From contig NZ_NESU01000007.1 in the NCBI RefSeq assembly GCF_002287135.1, forward strand, positions 34,809-98,808: a DNA stretch of 64,000 bases. Reading direction: 5' to 3'. The DNA is from Helicobacter sp. TUL. Lineage in GTDB: Bacteria; Campylobacterota; Campylobacteria; Campylobacterales; Helicobacteraceae. Positions within the stretch are counted from its first letter, which is position 1. The number at the start of each line of letters is the position of its first letter. Positions 46,322 to 57,637 of this stretch are shown here, in pieces. Position numbers and translations under genes: made by a program. The notes beneath the pieces are model-generated. The model was not told where the DNA came from, did no database searches, and saw only the letters and a program-made list of their open reading frames with translations.

Positions 46322-47365
46322 ATGTATAAACAGCGTGTTTTAGAGGCATTACAGGCTATCAAAAAGGGTGAAATGATTATAGTAATGGACGATGAAGATA
46401 GGGAGAATGAGGGTGATTTGGTTATGGCGGGGATTTTTAGTACCCCAGAAAAAATCAATTTTATGGCAAAAGAAGCACGTGGGCTTATTTGTGTCTCATT
46501 GACTCAAGAAATTGCCACGCGATTAGATCTTGCACCTATGGTGGAAACAAATAGCTCCAATCATGAGACAGCATTTACAATTTCTATTGATGCGGCAAGT
46601 GCTAAGACAGGCATTTCGGCACATGAGAGAGATTTGACAATACAGCTTATGTGTCAAGATTATAGCACGCCCAAGGATTTTGTGCGCCCAGGGCATATAT
46701 TTCCGCTTATTGCCAAAGAAGGCGGAGTGCTTGTGCGCACAGGACACACAGAAGCAAGTGTTGATATTTGTCGCCTAGCAGGTCTTAAGCCTGTGAGTGT
46801 GATTTGTGAGATTATGAAAAATGATGGCACTATGGCGCGTAACACGGATATTGCCGAATTTGCTAAGGAACATAATCTTAAGATTTTATATGTGTCAGAT
46901 CTTATTCAATATCGCCTTCAATACGAAAAGCTTATCACATTACAAAGCAAAATGGAAGCGAAATTTCTTGATAAAGAATGTCTCAAATATATATTTATGG
47001 ATCACATTCATCATCAACATATCGTATATGCTTTCACACAGAATCTCTCTCCAAAAAATCCATTGGTGAAATTCCATATAATCCAAAAGGATTATGAGCA
47101 TTTTGAAGATTCACTCCAAGCGCATAGAGCATTTTTGCAGAGTATAGAAATGCTTCAAGAAGAGGGTGGGTATCTCATCTGCCTTGATACCAAACCACAA
47201 CAAGATCTCAAAACATTAGGCATTGGCGCACAGATTTTGCGAGAGTTAGGCATAGAGGAGTTTAGATTGCTTAATTCAAGTTCAGAGAGTGCGGGTGTAG
47301 GGCATACTTTTAGCACACTAAGTGGTTTTAATCTAAGCCTAACGCAAAAAGTCTTGCCTTCTTAA
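46322..47365 (+). CDS. ribBA: 3,4-dihydroxy-2-butanone-4-phosphate synthase with decayed GTP cyclohydrolase II domain
   Basis: A 347-residue protein. The first 200 residues are a complete RibB (DDEDRENEGDLVMAG acidic loop, RPGHIFPL, GHTEASVDICRLAG), which makes the four-carbon unit of riboflavin. The remaining 140 residues align in position with RibA but lack its zinc cysteines and GTP-binding RxGHxE-type motif, as in the H. pylori protein. Working cyclohydrolase must be elsewhere. It is monocistronic with its own promoter. Confidence 0.9.
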   Translation: MYKQRVLEALQAIKKGEMIIVMDDEDRENEGDLVMAGIFSTPEKINFMAKEARGLICVSLTQEIATRLDLAPMVETNSSNHETAFTISIDAASAKTGISAHERDLTIQLMCQDYSTPKDFVRPGHIFPLIAKEGGVLVRTGHTEASVDICRLAGLKPVSVICEIMKNDGTMARNTDIAEFAKEHNLKILYVSDLIQYRLQYEKLITLQSKMEAKFLDKECLKYIFMDHIHHQHIVYAFTQNLSPKNPLVKFHIIQKDYEHFEDSLQAHRAFLQSIEMLQEEGGYLICLDTKPQQDLKTLGIGAQILRELGIEEFRLLNSSSESAGVGHTFSTLSGFNLSLTQKVLPS

Positions 47366-47515
47366 AGAATGGTGAGCAATACTCACATATGATGAATCAG
47401 TATAAGTGATACTTGCACGCTATTTTAAGATTGCAAATATGTGTGAGAAAGTATCAAGTTTTGTAAGATGTAGTCTAGGGGATTAGGATAGAAATATATG
47501 TTCTTTATGCTTTCA

Positions 47516-47593
47516 TGGTCGGAGTAGCGGGATTTGAACCCACGACCTCACCCACCCCAAGGGTGTGCGCTAGCCAGACTGCGCTATACTCCG
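47516..47593 (-). tRNA. tRNA-Pro (anticodon GGG)
   Basis: Cloverleaf on the minus strand: acceptor CGGAGTA pairs with TACTCCG, D arm GCGC/GCGC, anticodon stem CACCC/GGGTG with loop TTGGGGT (anticodon GGG), T arm GTGGG-TTCAAAT-CCCGC, discriminator A and encoded CCA (47516-47518). Reads CCC/CCU proline codons. Confidence 0.95.
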
Positions 47594-47651
47594 AAAACAA
47601 GTTTGCAATTATAGCAAAGTTTTGTGCATTTCTGTATGCTATGTGAGATTA

Positions 47652-48203
47652 CTATATCTCTAGTGCCGCACACTCAAGATATACTTGCCCTTTTTCATCA
47701 TAAAATGCATCGCTTGCAACTGCATCTTCTTGTATTGCGTATTCTATGGTTTTGCCATTTTCCAATGTAAGGCTCACAATGCCAGAAACAGAAGCACTAC
47801 CGGGTGTGGAGGCTTGGATAAGCACGATGTCATCAAAACGATCCAAATAAGGAATTTCAGCTACAAGTTTGCCTTTTTGAATAATAGGCGTGTTGTCTTT
47901 GTCATATGCAAACGCCACATCACCATTTGAATCGCGCAAGGTTTCATATAGCTTGAAATTTTTTACACTTTGTGTTCCAAGAGAGATGACATCAAAGTCA
48001 TTCCCTTGTGTGAGTGTCAAGGTGTGGATTCTCCCGCCAAAGCGTTCATTAAGGCGCTCTAAAACCTCTTCTTGTGTTCCATATTCCTTAGAAATTCGCA
48101 CCGCATAGTTTTTAGAATCTATTTGTGTCTGCACAAGACAAGCTAGATCATCAGCATAGCTCCACACACAAAACATAAGTGCCGACACAGCCTTTTTTCC
48201 CAC
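47652..48203 (-). CDS. Hypothetical secreted protein
   Basis: A 183-residue protein with a probable signal peptide (GKKAVSALMFCVWSYADD) and a beta-rich mature part with no recognised motif. It starts 24 bases after ilvC on the same strand and may be co-transcribed. Periplasmic location inferred. Function unknown. Confidence 0.65.
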   Translation of the reverse strand: MGKKAVSALMFCVWSYADDLACLVQTQIDSKNYAVRISKEYGTQEEVLERLNERFGGRIHTLTLTQGNDFDVISLGTQSVKNFKLYETLRDSNGDVAFAYDKDNTPIIQKGKLVAEIPYLDRFDDIVLIQASTPGSASVSGIVSLTLENGKTIEYAIQEDAVASDAFYDEKGQVYLECAALEI

Positions 48204-48227
48204 CTTGCTTTCTCACAATCTTATCTT

Positions 48228-49271
<1,044 letters not shown>

Positions 49272-49400
49272 TTATGTAAGGTTGCTATTACACCAAAACT
49301 TGTATAAAAGATTTATAAAATCACATTTGATACGAAAAATTTAGTGAGCTAAAAGTTATGATAGAATCTAAATTTGTGATTACTACATATAAGGTTTTGC

Positions 49401-50540
49401 ATGAAGATTCTATTTGTTGTTGGGATTATTTTTGTTGTTTTGGCATTGATAAAAATCTATGCTTATAGGCGATTTTTACGCCATACATTTATTTTTTCTC
49501 ATCATAGAGTGTTGCTTATTGTGCTACTTAGTCTTTTGTATATTGGTGAAGTGGCATTTTTCTTTTTAGCAAAAGATCGCGGATTTGATCATCATACATA
49601 TATTGCGCTTGGTTCGTGTGTGATTGTGAGTTATGCACTCTTTTTAGCGTGTATTATTGGCGATATGGCGCGTAGTGTGGGCAAAGTGATAGAGGATAAA
49701 TCTCATATTTTAGATTCACAACGACGGAGATTTTTAAAAATTGTGCTAGATTTGGGAGTTTTGGCACTTTTTATAATATTTAGCACAAAAAGTATTAAAA
49801 ATGCTCTAAACATTCCTAAGGTGCGAGAAGTAGAGGTAGAAATAGAGGGTTTAGATACCCCAAAAACTATCGCCTTGATTAGTGATGTGCATGTGGGCAA
49901 AATGATTCAAGGGGAGTTTGTCAGAGGCGTTGTGGATCGTATCAATACGCTTAATGCTGATATTGTTGTGATTGTTGGGGATTTGGTTGATGAAAATATT
50001 GAATTTGCCAAAGATTTTTTGCTCCCACTTAATGACCTCCAAAGCAAAGAAGGTGTGTATTATGTAAGCGGTAATCATGAATATTATCATGGTATAAAAT
50101 CTATTAGTGCATTTCTCAAAACCCTCAATCTTACGATACTTGAAAATCAAAATATAGAATTACAAAGTTTTAATTTAGCAGGAGTAAGTGATTTGGCAGG
50201 GCGTAGATTTGGTATTTTGCCTCCTGATTTATCTGCTGCTAGAAATGGATTAAACCCAAATAAGCCAAGTATTTTATTGGCACACCAACCAAAATTCGTG
50301 CGTCATAATGATGCAAGTGATTTTGATCTTGTGCTATGTGGGCATACACATGCTGGACAAGTCTTCCCACTCTCGATTTTTGTATGGCTTGATCAGCATT
50401 ATGTTCATGGGCTTTATCAAGTAGATTCTAAGACACAACTTTATGTAAGTTCAGGGGTAGGATTTTGGGGACCAGCAATGCGGTTTTTGGCTCCTAGCGA
50501 GATTGTGAATCTAAAACTAAAGCCAAAGCATTATGCTTAA
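49401..50540 (+). CDS. Membrane-anchored metallophosphoesterase (YaeI-like)
   Basis: A 379-residue protein. About four TM segments in residues 1-125, then a calcineurin-type phosphoesterase domain: ISDVHVGKM, VGDLVDEN, SGNHEYYHG, LLAHQPKF and CGHTHAGQ, all metal ligands present. Relatives cleave UDP-diacylglucosamine or related lipids; the substrate here is not fixed. It stands alone with its own promoter region. Confidence 0.88.
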   Translation: MKILFVVGIIFVVLALIKIYAYRRFLRHTFIFSHHRVLLIVLLSLLYIGEVAFFFLAKDRGFDHHTYIALGSCVIVSYALFLACIIGDMARSVGKVIEDKSHILDSQRRRFLKIVLDLGVLALFIIFSTKSIKNALNIPKVREVEVEIEGLDTPKTIALISDVHVGKMIQGEFVRGVVDRINTLNADIVVIVGDLVDENIEFAKDFLLPLNDLQSKEGVYYVSGNHEYYHGIKSISAFLKTLNLTILENQNIELQSFNLAGVSDLAGRRFGILPPDLSAARNGLNPNKPSILLAHQPKFVRHNDASDFDLVLCGHTHAGQVFPLSIFVWLDQHYVHGLYQVDSKTQLYVSSGVGFWGPAMRFLAPSEIVNLKLKPKHYA

Positions 50541-50597
50541 ATCCGTATTTGTGTAGAATGGTTGTGTATGCTTGGGATTGTGAGATGAAGTTAGTAT

Positions 50598-52129
50598 ATC
50601 AAATTTCCTCCACGATTAACCCCACTTTATAATCTCTCAAGCAAATCTCGTGTATATCATACTTACTATTGCCATAATGGAATTTATCGCTTGATGTAGT
50701 TTTGTGTAAAAGGTGTAAAGTATTTCAAACCACTGCAATGAATATAGCCTTCATAGAGTTTGAGAGTAGAAGGAGATTCTAAGAAAGTTTGGGAATAGCT
50801 GCCATTGATAAATGCAATGAGATCATCATTAAATCTATCTTCTGTCTCATCCCTAAAGTATTTTTTTCTTTTTCACTAGAATCATATGCATCTACCATTA
50901 CCCAATCCTCATCTCTTATCATTTTTAATACCCACACCTTTGCCCAATTATTAGAATCTATATTCCATACTAAGATAAGATATTTATCTAAAGGATTAAT
51001 AAGTTTAGACTTTTCTTTTTTATAATAGGCTTGTTTGGTTTTGTCGTTGTAGTATAAAAAACCTCCTTCATCATCTGTAGAGCTATTATCATAAGATTCT
51101 CTATACCATTTGAGCCCTTGATACACTATTTCTTGATACAAGGGATTAACTTCACAACCATGGTTACCATAACTCAGACAGAAATCAGAAGGAAATTTTG
51201 TTTTTTGTGTTAGGAGTTGTGTCACAATTTTACCCTCTTTAGAATCTGGTTTATCTCTCACATTCACAAGATAATCTCCAATGTTAGTTTGCGTGAGTGC
51301 TAAAGCAGCAGTAGGCAGAGGAGTGAAGATTTGGGAGTAAGAAAAGCTTCCAAACTATATAATCGTAACCCCAATCTTCAATAGAATCAGAAAAGTTTAG
51401 TGGAGTGTTTGTGGGTAGGACTTGATAAGATTTAATAATGCCAAGACAAAGATAAGCAAGTGGCTCATCAATAAACTTAAAATTAAGATATGGATCGTAT
51501 TTTGGAAATAGAATATTCTTTTCAATGCTAGATTCTGGGTAAGGATCCCAATGCACATTATACCACTCAAACTCAATCTCCATAGGCACAAACACACTGC
51601 CAAATCTTACTTCAAAGAATTTCTCTTGTTGTGCTTTACTTAAAGCACTTTGAGAGAGGACTTTTTTAACAAAATCATAATTGATATCATAAGGAATGCT
51701 AATAGCACTTAATTCTCTCTTATCTTTATCTATGGTTTTAGGAAAGTCTTTTGCAAACAATACCGCATAATTAATATAAGGATTTTCTTCAGGGAAAAAG
51801 ATTACATCAATGTTTTTATTATAATTTATATCAAAGCTCCAAGAAATTCTAAGATTGCCTTTGAGTTTGAGAGTATTTGTAACCTTTGGGAGTGTATGGA
51901 TAAAGGGAATAAATGTAGGGTCAAAGTATTCTTGTAATTCCTCATCATTAAGATGAGAGTATTTTGTAGTGTAGTTATACATCTTAGACAAAGGGATTTG
52001 GTAGTAGTAGTGTTCATTCATTTTTAAAGACTCAACGCTTATATCCCTTCTAGGACTCATTAGTGCATTACTAGTTTCACTAGTATATATAGTGCTCATA
52101 AGCAAAAATATAGCAATGATTATACGCAT
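50598..52129 (-). pseudogene. Secreted SH3-like protein, broken by at least three frameshifts
   Basis: The gene starts at ATG 52129 with a signal peptide (MRIIIAIFLLMSTIYTS) and runs 280 codons, then shifts frame near 51350. The next frame gives GSFSYSQIFTPLPTAA, IGDYLVNVRDKPDSKEGKI (SH3b-like) to about 50867. An A7 tract (plus 50861-50867) needs one more A to continue with YFRDETEDRFNDDLIAFING, SYSQTFLESPSTLKLYEG, YFTPFTQNYIK; a third shift continues SSDKFHYGNSKYDIHEICL to TGA at 50598. Two ORFs of 281 and 162 residues remain. Function unknown; probably dead. Confidence 0.8.
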
Positions 52130-52305
52130 TACTTCTCCTTAATGATAGACAAGATTTGGTATTTGTAAAATACCGATTGTAGCTGTGATATGACATCAAA
52201 GCCAAGAATAAAAGTTTAGGTGTTTTGATAGCCATAGATTTGGAACTATACATTCTTTAGTCTATGGTGGGATTGTGAATAAATAATAAATACAAGACTC
52301 AAAGG

Positions 52306-53253
52306 CTAGTGTGTATGGATTTCATATAATGGGAGAGAAGAGATAGTTTCATAACGCTTCGTGTGGCTTAAGAAAGTTAGATTTCCATTTTCATCTCGAC
52401 TTTGCCGTGCATGATGGCGTTTGCAATATTCTTCTAAGGGATAAACTATAAGGGAATCCAAAGTTTTGGCACATTCTTGTTTGACAAAAAATAGATTTGT
52501 ACCACTTGAATCGGCCCCAATGAAAGTATATCCCTTGTGTTTACCTAGTTCTATGAGTGCCTTTATACTCGCACCGAAATAAAGTCCACTATAATGAGCC
52601 GAATGTCGCATAAAATCTTCTTTATATGGGATACTAACACTTCTTGTTGCACCAAAAATTGCGTTGTATTCTATAATAACGATAGCTGGAGACACGCAAG
52701 TAATATTCTCCCATATGTAGTAATCGTTGCCATCAATATCAATGCTAAGAATCGCGATGTTATTTAGTTCTCTAGAATCTAACCAATCTTGAATAATACT
52801 ATTGATATTATCTTTGGTGATAAATGCGCATTGTGCGTGTAAATCATGTCTCCAATATATTTCATCATGTTTAATAAAATTGATATTATCTTGCGAACCA
52901 TCAATTACTAATCCCTGAAAATTGCGAAATTTAAGTAGAAATCTTGTATTAGCCTCTGTGTAATTTTCCACACCGAATTCCACAAAAGCCTTTGGATATG
53001 AGCTAAGGTCTAGGGTATGAAGTAAAAAATCTATGATTCCATCTTCACCATTTTGGCTATAAACACTAAATTCACTAGACTCTATGCCTATCCCCCCCCC
53101 TATAGGAGTAGCACCAAGCTTTTGTGCATATGAAGCGTTGCGTAATGAGAGATTGTGAGCAGAAAGCATGAGTAATTTATCAAGTTTTGCATTGAGTTGT
53201 GCTGTAAGAATAGTTCTTAGTCTATATATAATAGACCGTAAAATTTTTTTCAT
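52306..53253 (-). CDS. FkbM-like methyltransferase, phase-variable, in frame
   Basis: A 315-residue protein. An N-terminal helix with basic residues, then EFSVYSQNGEDGIIDFLL and FVEFGVENYTEANTRFLL (SAM-binding region) and LSIDIDGNDYYIWEN, the pattern of FkbM-family and related sugar methyltransferases. Nine G (53092-53100) encode GGG at residues 52-54, in frame here; a change by 1 or 2 would truncate it early. It has its own region between a pseudogene and uppP. Confidence 0.78.
   Translation of the reverse strand: MKKILRSIIYRLRTILTAQLNAKLDKLLMLSAHNLSLRNASYAQKLGATPIGGGIGIESSEFSVYSQNGEDGIIDFLLHTLDLSSYPKAFVEFGVENYTEANTRFLLKFRNFQGLVIDGSQDNINFIKHDEIYWRHDLHAQCAFITKDNINSIIQDWLDSRELNNIAILSIDIDGNDYYIWENITCVSPAIVIIEYNAIFGATRSVSIPYKEDFMRHSAHYSGLYFGASIKALIELGKHKGYTFIGADSSGTNLFFVKQECAKTLDSLIVYPLEEYCKRHHARQSRDENGNLTFLSHTKRYETISSLPLYEIHTH
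53092..53100. repeat. Homopolymer C9/G9 tract, contingency locus
   Basis: Nine consecutive C on the plus strand inside the methyltransferase-like gene. In frame at this length. Confidence 0.85.
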
Positions 53254-53391
53254 GAGGAACGCTCCAAGTTTTCGTGGTGTTTTTTAGATTCTTGGGATTA
53301 TGCATAAAACTAGCTTAAATGTAAATTTGTTACAATCACACCTTTTGTTACCACGATAGAGGGTAGGGATATTATACAAGGAGTTTAAAGT

Positions 53392-54195
53392 ATGGATTTT
53401 TTTGATGCGATAGTCTTAGGTATAGTAGAGGGATTGACGGAATTTTTTCCTATTTCTTCCACGGGACATATGATTTTGGCTTCGAGTGTGCTTGGGTTGC
53501 CTCAAGATGAGTTTTTAAAAACATTTGAGATTGCTATTCAGTTTGGCTCTATCTTGGCAGTGCTTTTTTTATTTTATCGTCGATTGTTTCAAGGTATAGA
53601 TATTTGGATTAAGCTTTGCATAGGTTTTGTGCCTACTGGTATTTGTGGGTTGTTTTTGTATAAATATATCAAGCAACTTTTTGATGGCTATGTCGTGGCA
53701 ATTATGCTTATTGTAGGTGGGATTGCGTTTTTATTGATAGAGTATTGGCACAAAAACAAGGTGTATCAAACCAATGAAGTTACGCAAATAAGCTACAAAC
53801 AAGCATTTCTTATCGGACTCATGCAATGTCTTGCTATGATTCCTGGCACTTCGCGCAGTGGAGCTACAATTATAGGCGGTTTATTGCTTGGGTTAAATCG
53901 TCGTGTGGCGGCAGAATTTTCATTTCTTTTGGCATTACCTACAATGTTTGCTGCCACAGGCTATGATGTGTATAAAAACCTCCATATTCTTGATAATGCA
54001 AATGTTAGCATTCTCTTGGTTGGTGGGATTGTGGCATTTTTGTGTGCGATTGTGGCTATAAAGGTATTCCTTGCGTTTGTCTCTCGCTTTAGTTATGTGC
54101 CGTTTGGAATTTATAGAATCTGCATAGGTGGATTGTTTCTTGCACTTTTTGCAAGTGGTGTTTTTGATGCGCATTCTGAACTTTTTGTGGATTAG
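53392..54195 (+). CDS. uppP: Undecaprenyl-diphosphatase UppP/BacA
   Basis: A 267-residue membrane phosphatase recycling undecaprenyl pyrophosphate for cell-wall and glycan synthesis. Motifs: [18 protein letters not shown] near residue 13 and [18 protein letters not shown] near residue 153, both catalytic in the family. AAGGAG lies 8-9 bases before ATG 53392. Confidence 0.95.
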   Translation: MDFFDAIVLGIVEGLTEFFPISSTGHMILASSVLGLPQDEFLKTFEIAIQFGSILAVLFLFYRRLFQGIDIWIKLCIGFVPTGICGLFLYKYIKQLFDGYVVAIMLIVGGIAFLLIEYWHKNKVYQTNEVTQISYKQAFLIGLMQCLAMIPGTSRSGATIIGGLLLGLNRRVAAEFSFLLALPTMFAATGYDVYKNLHILDNANVSILLVGGIVAFLCAIVAIKVFLAFVSRFSYVPFGIYRICIGGLFLALFASGVFDAHSELFVD

Positions 54196-54985
54196 ATTCT
54201 GTTGTGTCGCCATATTTTGTGCGATAAGCTATGCGCAAGAATTTGGCTTTGGCGTGAATGTCAGTGGAGGGTATTATAAATATAGCGAACCACAAGTGAT
54301 GAATATAAGCGGTGCTATGTATGGTGTGGGAGGGTATGCGTATATGGCACAACAGCGTTTTAGACATCAAATACATGCGAATTATTTTGGTGGTATAACG
54401 CGTTATGATGGGTCAGAATGTGGTATCACCAATGCCACATTATGCACACCTTTACAAAGCACCTCACAAGATTCATATTACACATTAGAATATCGCTTTG
54501 GTTCTTTTATGTATCAAGATAGCGAGACATTTGTATATACAGGATTTGGACTTGGCTTTTGGGATTTGGATAATGCTATTAGTGCAAGTAGTGGCTATGC
54601 TAGAGAGCAAAGTTATGTGTATATGCCTCTTTTTATCCATATGCAATATGCGTTTTCTCACCGCATAGCATTGTATGGAATTTTTACCTATCAGCAGTTA
54701 TTGCGTGGCTATAATACAAGCCATTTTCAAGATATTGGTTTTGATAGGAATCTCTATTTTACGCAAAATAGAGGATATGGCGTACGTTTGGATATAGGTG
54801 TCAGACGCAATTTAGATGAGTATGGTTATAGTGGTATTATCGTGTTTGGTGCGTATCTGCAATATTGGAATATCGCAGATTCTAGCGCTGATAGTGCATA
54901 TTATAATGGCAGATTCATAGGCGTATACTATGAGCCTCATAATATTACACAAGCAGTAGGAATGTCCATAGGCTATGAGTTTTAA
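54167..54985 (+). CDS. Outer-membrane beta-barrel protein
   Basis: A 272-residue protein with signal peptide [20 protein letters not shown] and cleavage after SYAQ. The mature part alternates aromatic/Gly strands ([28 protein letters not shown]) to a C-terminal Phe (GMSIGYEF), the outer-membrane insertion signal. I chose ATG 54167, which overlaps uppP by 29 bases; a GTG at 54128 would put non-signal residues first. No close family named. Confidence 0.75.
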   Translation: MRILNFLWIRFCCVAIFCAISYAQEFGFGVNVSGGYYKYSEPQVMNISGAMYGVGGYAYMAQQRFRHQIHANYFGGITRYDGSECGITNATLCTPLQSTSQDSYYTLEYRFGSFMYQDSETFVYTGFGLGFWDLDNAISASSGYAREQSYVYMPLFIHMQYAFSHRIALYGIFTYQQLLRGYNTSHFQDIGFDRNLYFTQNRGYGVRLDIGVRRNLDEYGYSGIIVFGAYLQYWNIADSSADSAYYNGRFIGVYYEPHNITQAVGMSIGYEF

Positions 54986-54990
54986 CGCAT

Positions 54991-55701
54991 TTAGTTTATA
55001 AGAATCTTTGGATCATATTTGCGTTTGCCAAATTCTACAATCTTAGCATGAAATCTCGCGTATATATAGGCGAGGTTAGCCTCACCATATAGGGCGTAGG
55101 CACGATGTATATTTTCCTCCACACCACGCATAAAAAAGCTTTGTAATTCATCATAATCTGGAATTTCTATCCCAAGAGCGCACAAAAGTTTGTAAGTATA
55201 GCGATCTACCACCATTACCTCACGCTTGCACATATAATTGAGCACACAATCAGCACTTTCAAGTCCTAATCCCTTTTGGGCTAATAGCCATTCTTTGGTG
55301 AGATTGTGTGTCATAGATGTATAGCTCTCAAAATCTTGCAATAAATTTTGTGCTAAGAGGATTAGTCGTTGTGCTTTTTGGTTTTGCAAACCAAAGATAT
55401 AAGAACTTAGCACATCTTGCGAAAGTGCTGCGATATTGCAGATTGCACGATAATTTTGCTCCTCATCATGATAATCTGTTTCAAAATCCCCACTAAAGAT
55501 AGGCAAGATTCCATTTTTGCGTAGGGCGTGGAGTGTTTTTTGCACATTTTCCCATTTGCTATTTTGCACAAGCACACAACCTAGTATCACTTCAAAACTC
55601 CCAGCATTAACCCACCACCATTTGGGTGCATTTTCTAGGAGTTTTAGCGCATATAATCGCTCTAAAATATCAATTGAGCATATCATGACTATATTCGCCA
55701 T
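54991..55701 (-). CDS. magIII: 3-methyladenine DNA glycosylase MagIII
   Basis: A 236-residue endonuclease-III-superfamily glycosylase. WWWVNAGSFEVILGCVLVQNSKWENV near residue 28 and the helix-hairpin-helix LLAQKGLGLESADCVLNYM, followed by the catalytic Asp in MVVDRYTYKLL, match Helicobacter MagIII (HP0602 type), which lacks the Fe-S cluster cysteines of Nth. The exact start is uncertain (ATG 55701 or 55686); both overlap the end of the TPR gene. Confidence 0.85.
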   Translation of the reverse strand: MANIVMICSIDILERLYALKLLENAPKWWWVNAGSFEVILGCVLVQNSKWENVQKTLHALRKNGILPIFSGDFETDYHDEEQNYRAICNIAALSQDVLSSYIFGLQNQKAQRLILLAQNLLQDFESYTSMTHNLTKEWLLAQKGLGLESADCVLNYMCKREVMVVDRYTYKLLCALGIEIPDYDELQSFFMRGVEENIHRAYALYGEANLAYIYARFHAKIVEFGKRKYDPKILIN

Positions 55702-57520
55702 ATCCGCTACTTAGGTAGCTTTTGAGATTATGAAGCACACTCTCCCATTTTCCCATATCGCTTTGCACAAAACCCAAAATATTTTCATACCACACGCTAT
55801 CTATGCCTTTATCATACCGCCAATCAAAGCGTTTATGTAGCAATACAAGTGTGCTTTTGCCAAGACTTGCAGATAAATGCGCAAGTGCGGTATCAATTGT
55901 GATGATTACATCTAGTTTTTCTAAGATTTTGCGTGTTTGCAAAAAATCTTGCATTTCTTCTTTGCAATCATGCACCCCAAATTCTTCGCACAATGCGCGT
56001 TCAATCCCATTATAATTGACGCTATAAATTTGTGTTTTTGAATCTTTGGGAAACACTTCTCGTAACATTGTCAAAAGTGCTTTAGGATCGATATTTTTTA
56101 GCTCCACTTCAGCGAAATTTGAATCTGTATGAAAGCAAATACCAATCTTTAAGATATTGGGCTTTATGCCATAGATTTCTTGTATGTCGCCCCGCACAAG
56201 TGCGCGTTTGATGATATTTTGATAGACAAGATAGTGTTGTTGTTCTTTGATTTGTTGTTTTGTATGTATGCCAAGTGCTAAGGGAAGTGAAAGTAGTGAA
56301 ATACTCACATCAAAGGATTCTGTATCTGGGATTTGTGTGTGAATCGTGAGATTTGGGATATGCTCAAGTGCATCACTAAAGAGATTTTTTAGTGGTTCTT
56401 GGACACAAAAAATGACTTCTTTAGCAATTTGAGTAAGCATAGGGATAAAACGCCCAAACATTATGCAATCCCCAAAACCTTGCTCATAATGCACAAGCAC
56501 TCTTTTATCGCGTAGATTCTGTGTGTCTTCACAGCCCTTATTCCATAGATTTGGAAGATTGATAGGAAGCATATTATCAAACTTTTTACGCATTTCATAC
56601 ACGCTAAAACCTTCAGCAAAATGATGATTTTTTAGCAAAAAATGCGCATAATTGATAGCATACTCCACCCTTTGAGAATCTAACTCAATAGCGCGCAAAT
56701 AATAATGTTTGGTTTCATCAAAATCTGCGTTGAGATAGTTTAGGGCATTGGCATAGTTAAATAAAAATACACTATCATTTTCAAAGACAGGATAAAGCTC
56801 TCTAAATATTTCAAGCGCTTGTGTAAAAAATCCTAGCTTAATGTAGGTATTGGCGAGATTCACACCGGCTTGGAGAAATCCTCTTTTATACGCCATTTCA
56901 TAAAGTTCTATTGCTTCAGGAAAACGCGCTAAGGTAACTTGAGCATTTGCGAGATTAAACATTGCCCCCAAATCATTGGGATCTAAACGCAATGATATGA
57001 CATAATGTTCTACCGAGCTTAGTGGATCCCCTGCATCTACATAGGCTTTTGCTAGATTAAAATGCAAGGTAGGATTTTCGTTTAAAACCGGTATAGATTC
57101 TAAAGCTTGGTGCAAAATTGTAATGGCTTCTTGGGGATTATTATCGCGTCGATAGGCTTCCGCAAGGTTAAGCCATAAACCCTCACAAAGGCGCAATGTT
57201 TGGCGTAGTGTCGTATGCAATGGATCTTGCATATCTTGTGTAGAAGATTCATCATGTTTGTGTAGCACCTGCACTTGCAAACTTTTTAGCCTCTCGCGCG
57301 CAAGGTGTAGCCCCTCTGCGAGATATTCGATAGCTCTAGCATATTCTTTGAGTTCTATCATCGTTATCCCTGCGAGATTCCAAGTATCTATATCAAAGTG
57401 ATCAAGTGTGAGAATCTCTACACACAATCCCACGCATTCGCTATAATTTTTATCAGCAAACGCCTGTGCACAAAGTTGTTTTTTAGCCGCTATATCTGTT
57501 GTTTTATCGTATTCTTGCAT
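55670..57520 (-). CDS. TPR protein with GT9/heptosyltransferase-like C-terminal domain
   Basis: A 616-residue protein. Residues 1-290 are tandem TPR helices (ECVGLCVEILTLDHFDIDTW, NLANTYIKLGFFTQALEIFRE, NPTLHFNLAKAYVDAGDPLS). Residues 330-600 look like a glycosyltransferase with GFGDCIMFGRFIPML (nucleotide-sugar type start) and IITIDTALAHLSASLGKSTLVL, the late motif of GT9 and ADP-heptose transferases. Likely acts on a protein or surface sugar. It overlaps magIII by 17-32 bases. Not an O-GlcNAc transferase by motif, though the layout is similar. Confidence 0.75.
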   Translation of the reverse strand: MQEYDKTTDIAAKKQLCAQAFADKNYSECVGLCVEILTLDHFDIDTWNLAGITMIELKEYARAIEYLAEGLHLARERLKSLQVQVLHKHDESSTQDMQDPLHTTLRQTLRLCEGLWLNLAEAYRRDNNPQEAITILHQALESIPVLNENPTLHFNLAKAYVDAGDPLSSVEHYVISLRLDPNDLGAMFNLANAQVTLARFPEAIELYEMAYKRGFLQAGVNLANTYIKLGFFTQALEIFRELYPVFENDSVFLFNYANALNYLNADFDETKHYYLRAIELDSQRVEYAINYAHFLLKNHHFAEGFSVYEMRKKFDNMLPINLPNLWNKGCEDTQNLRDKRVLVHYEQGFGDCIMFGRFIPMLTQIAKEVIFCVQEPLKNLFSDALEHIPNLTIHTQIPDTESFDVSISLLSLPLALGIHTKQQIKEQQHYLVYQNIIKRALVRGDIQEIYGIKPNILKIGICFHTDSNFAEVELKNIDPKALLTMLREVFPKDSKTQIYSVNYNGIERALCEEFGVHDCKEEMQDFLQTRKILEKLDVIITIDTALAHLSASLGKSTLVLLHKRFDWRYDKGIDSVWYENILGFVQSDMGKWESVLHNLKSYLSSGYGEYSHDMLN

Positions 57521-57587
57521 AATCCTTGCCTATTAGAATCTTAGAGTTTCAAATCATCTCAAAGCAAAAGACACTCCAAAAATTTGC

Positions 57588-57593
57588 TATAAT
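57588..57593 (+). promoter_or_regulatory. -10 box before mnmG
   Basis: TATAAT 44 bases before the chosen mnmG ATG, in a 117-base divergent gap. Confidence 0.45.
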
Positions 57594-57637
57594 GCCACCC
57601 TTATCTTAAAATCATCACAATATAAATGGAAATTATC

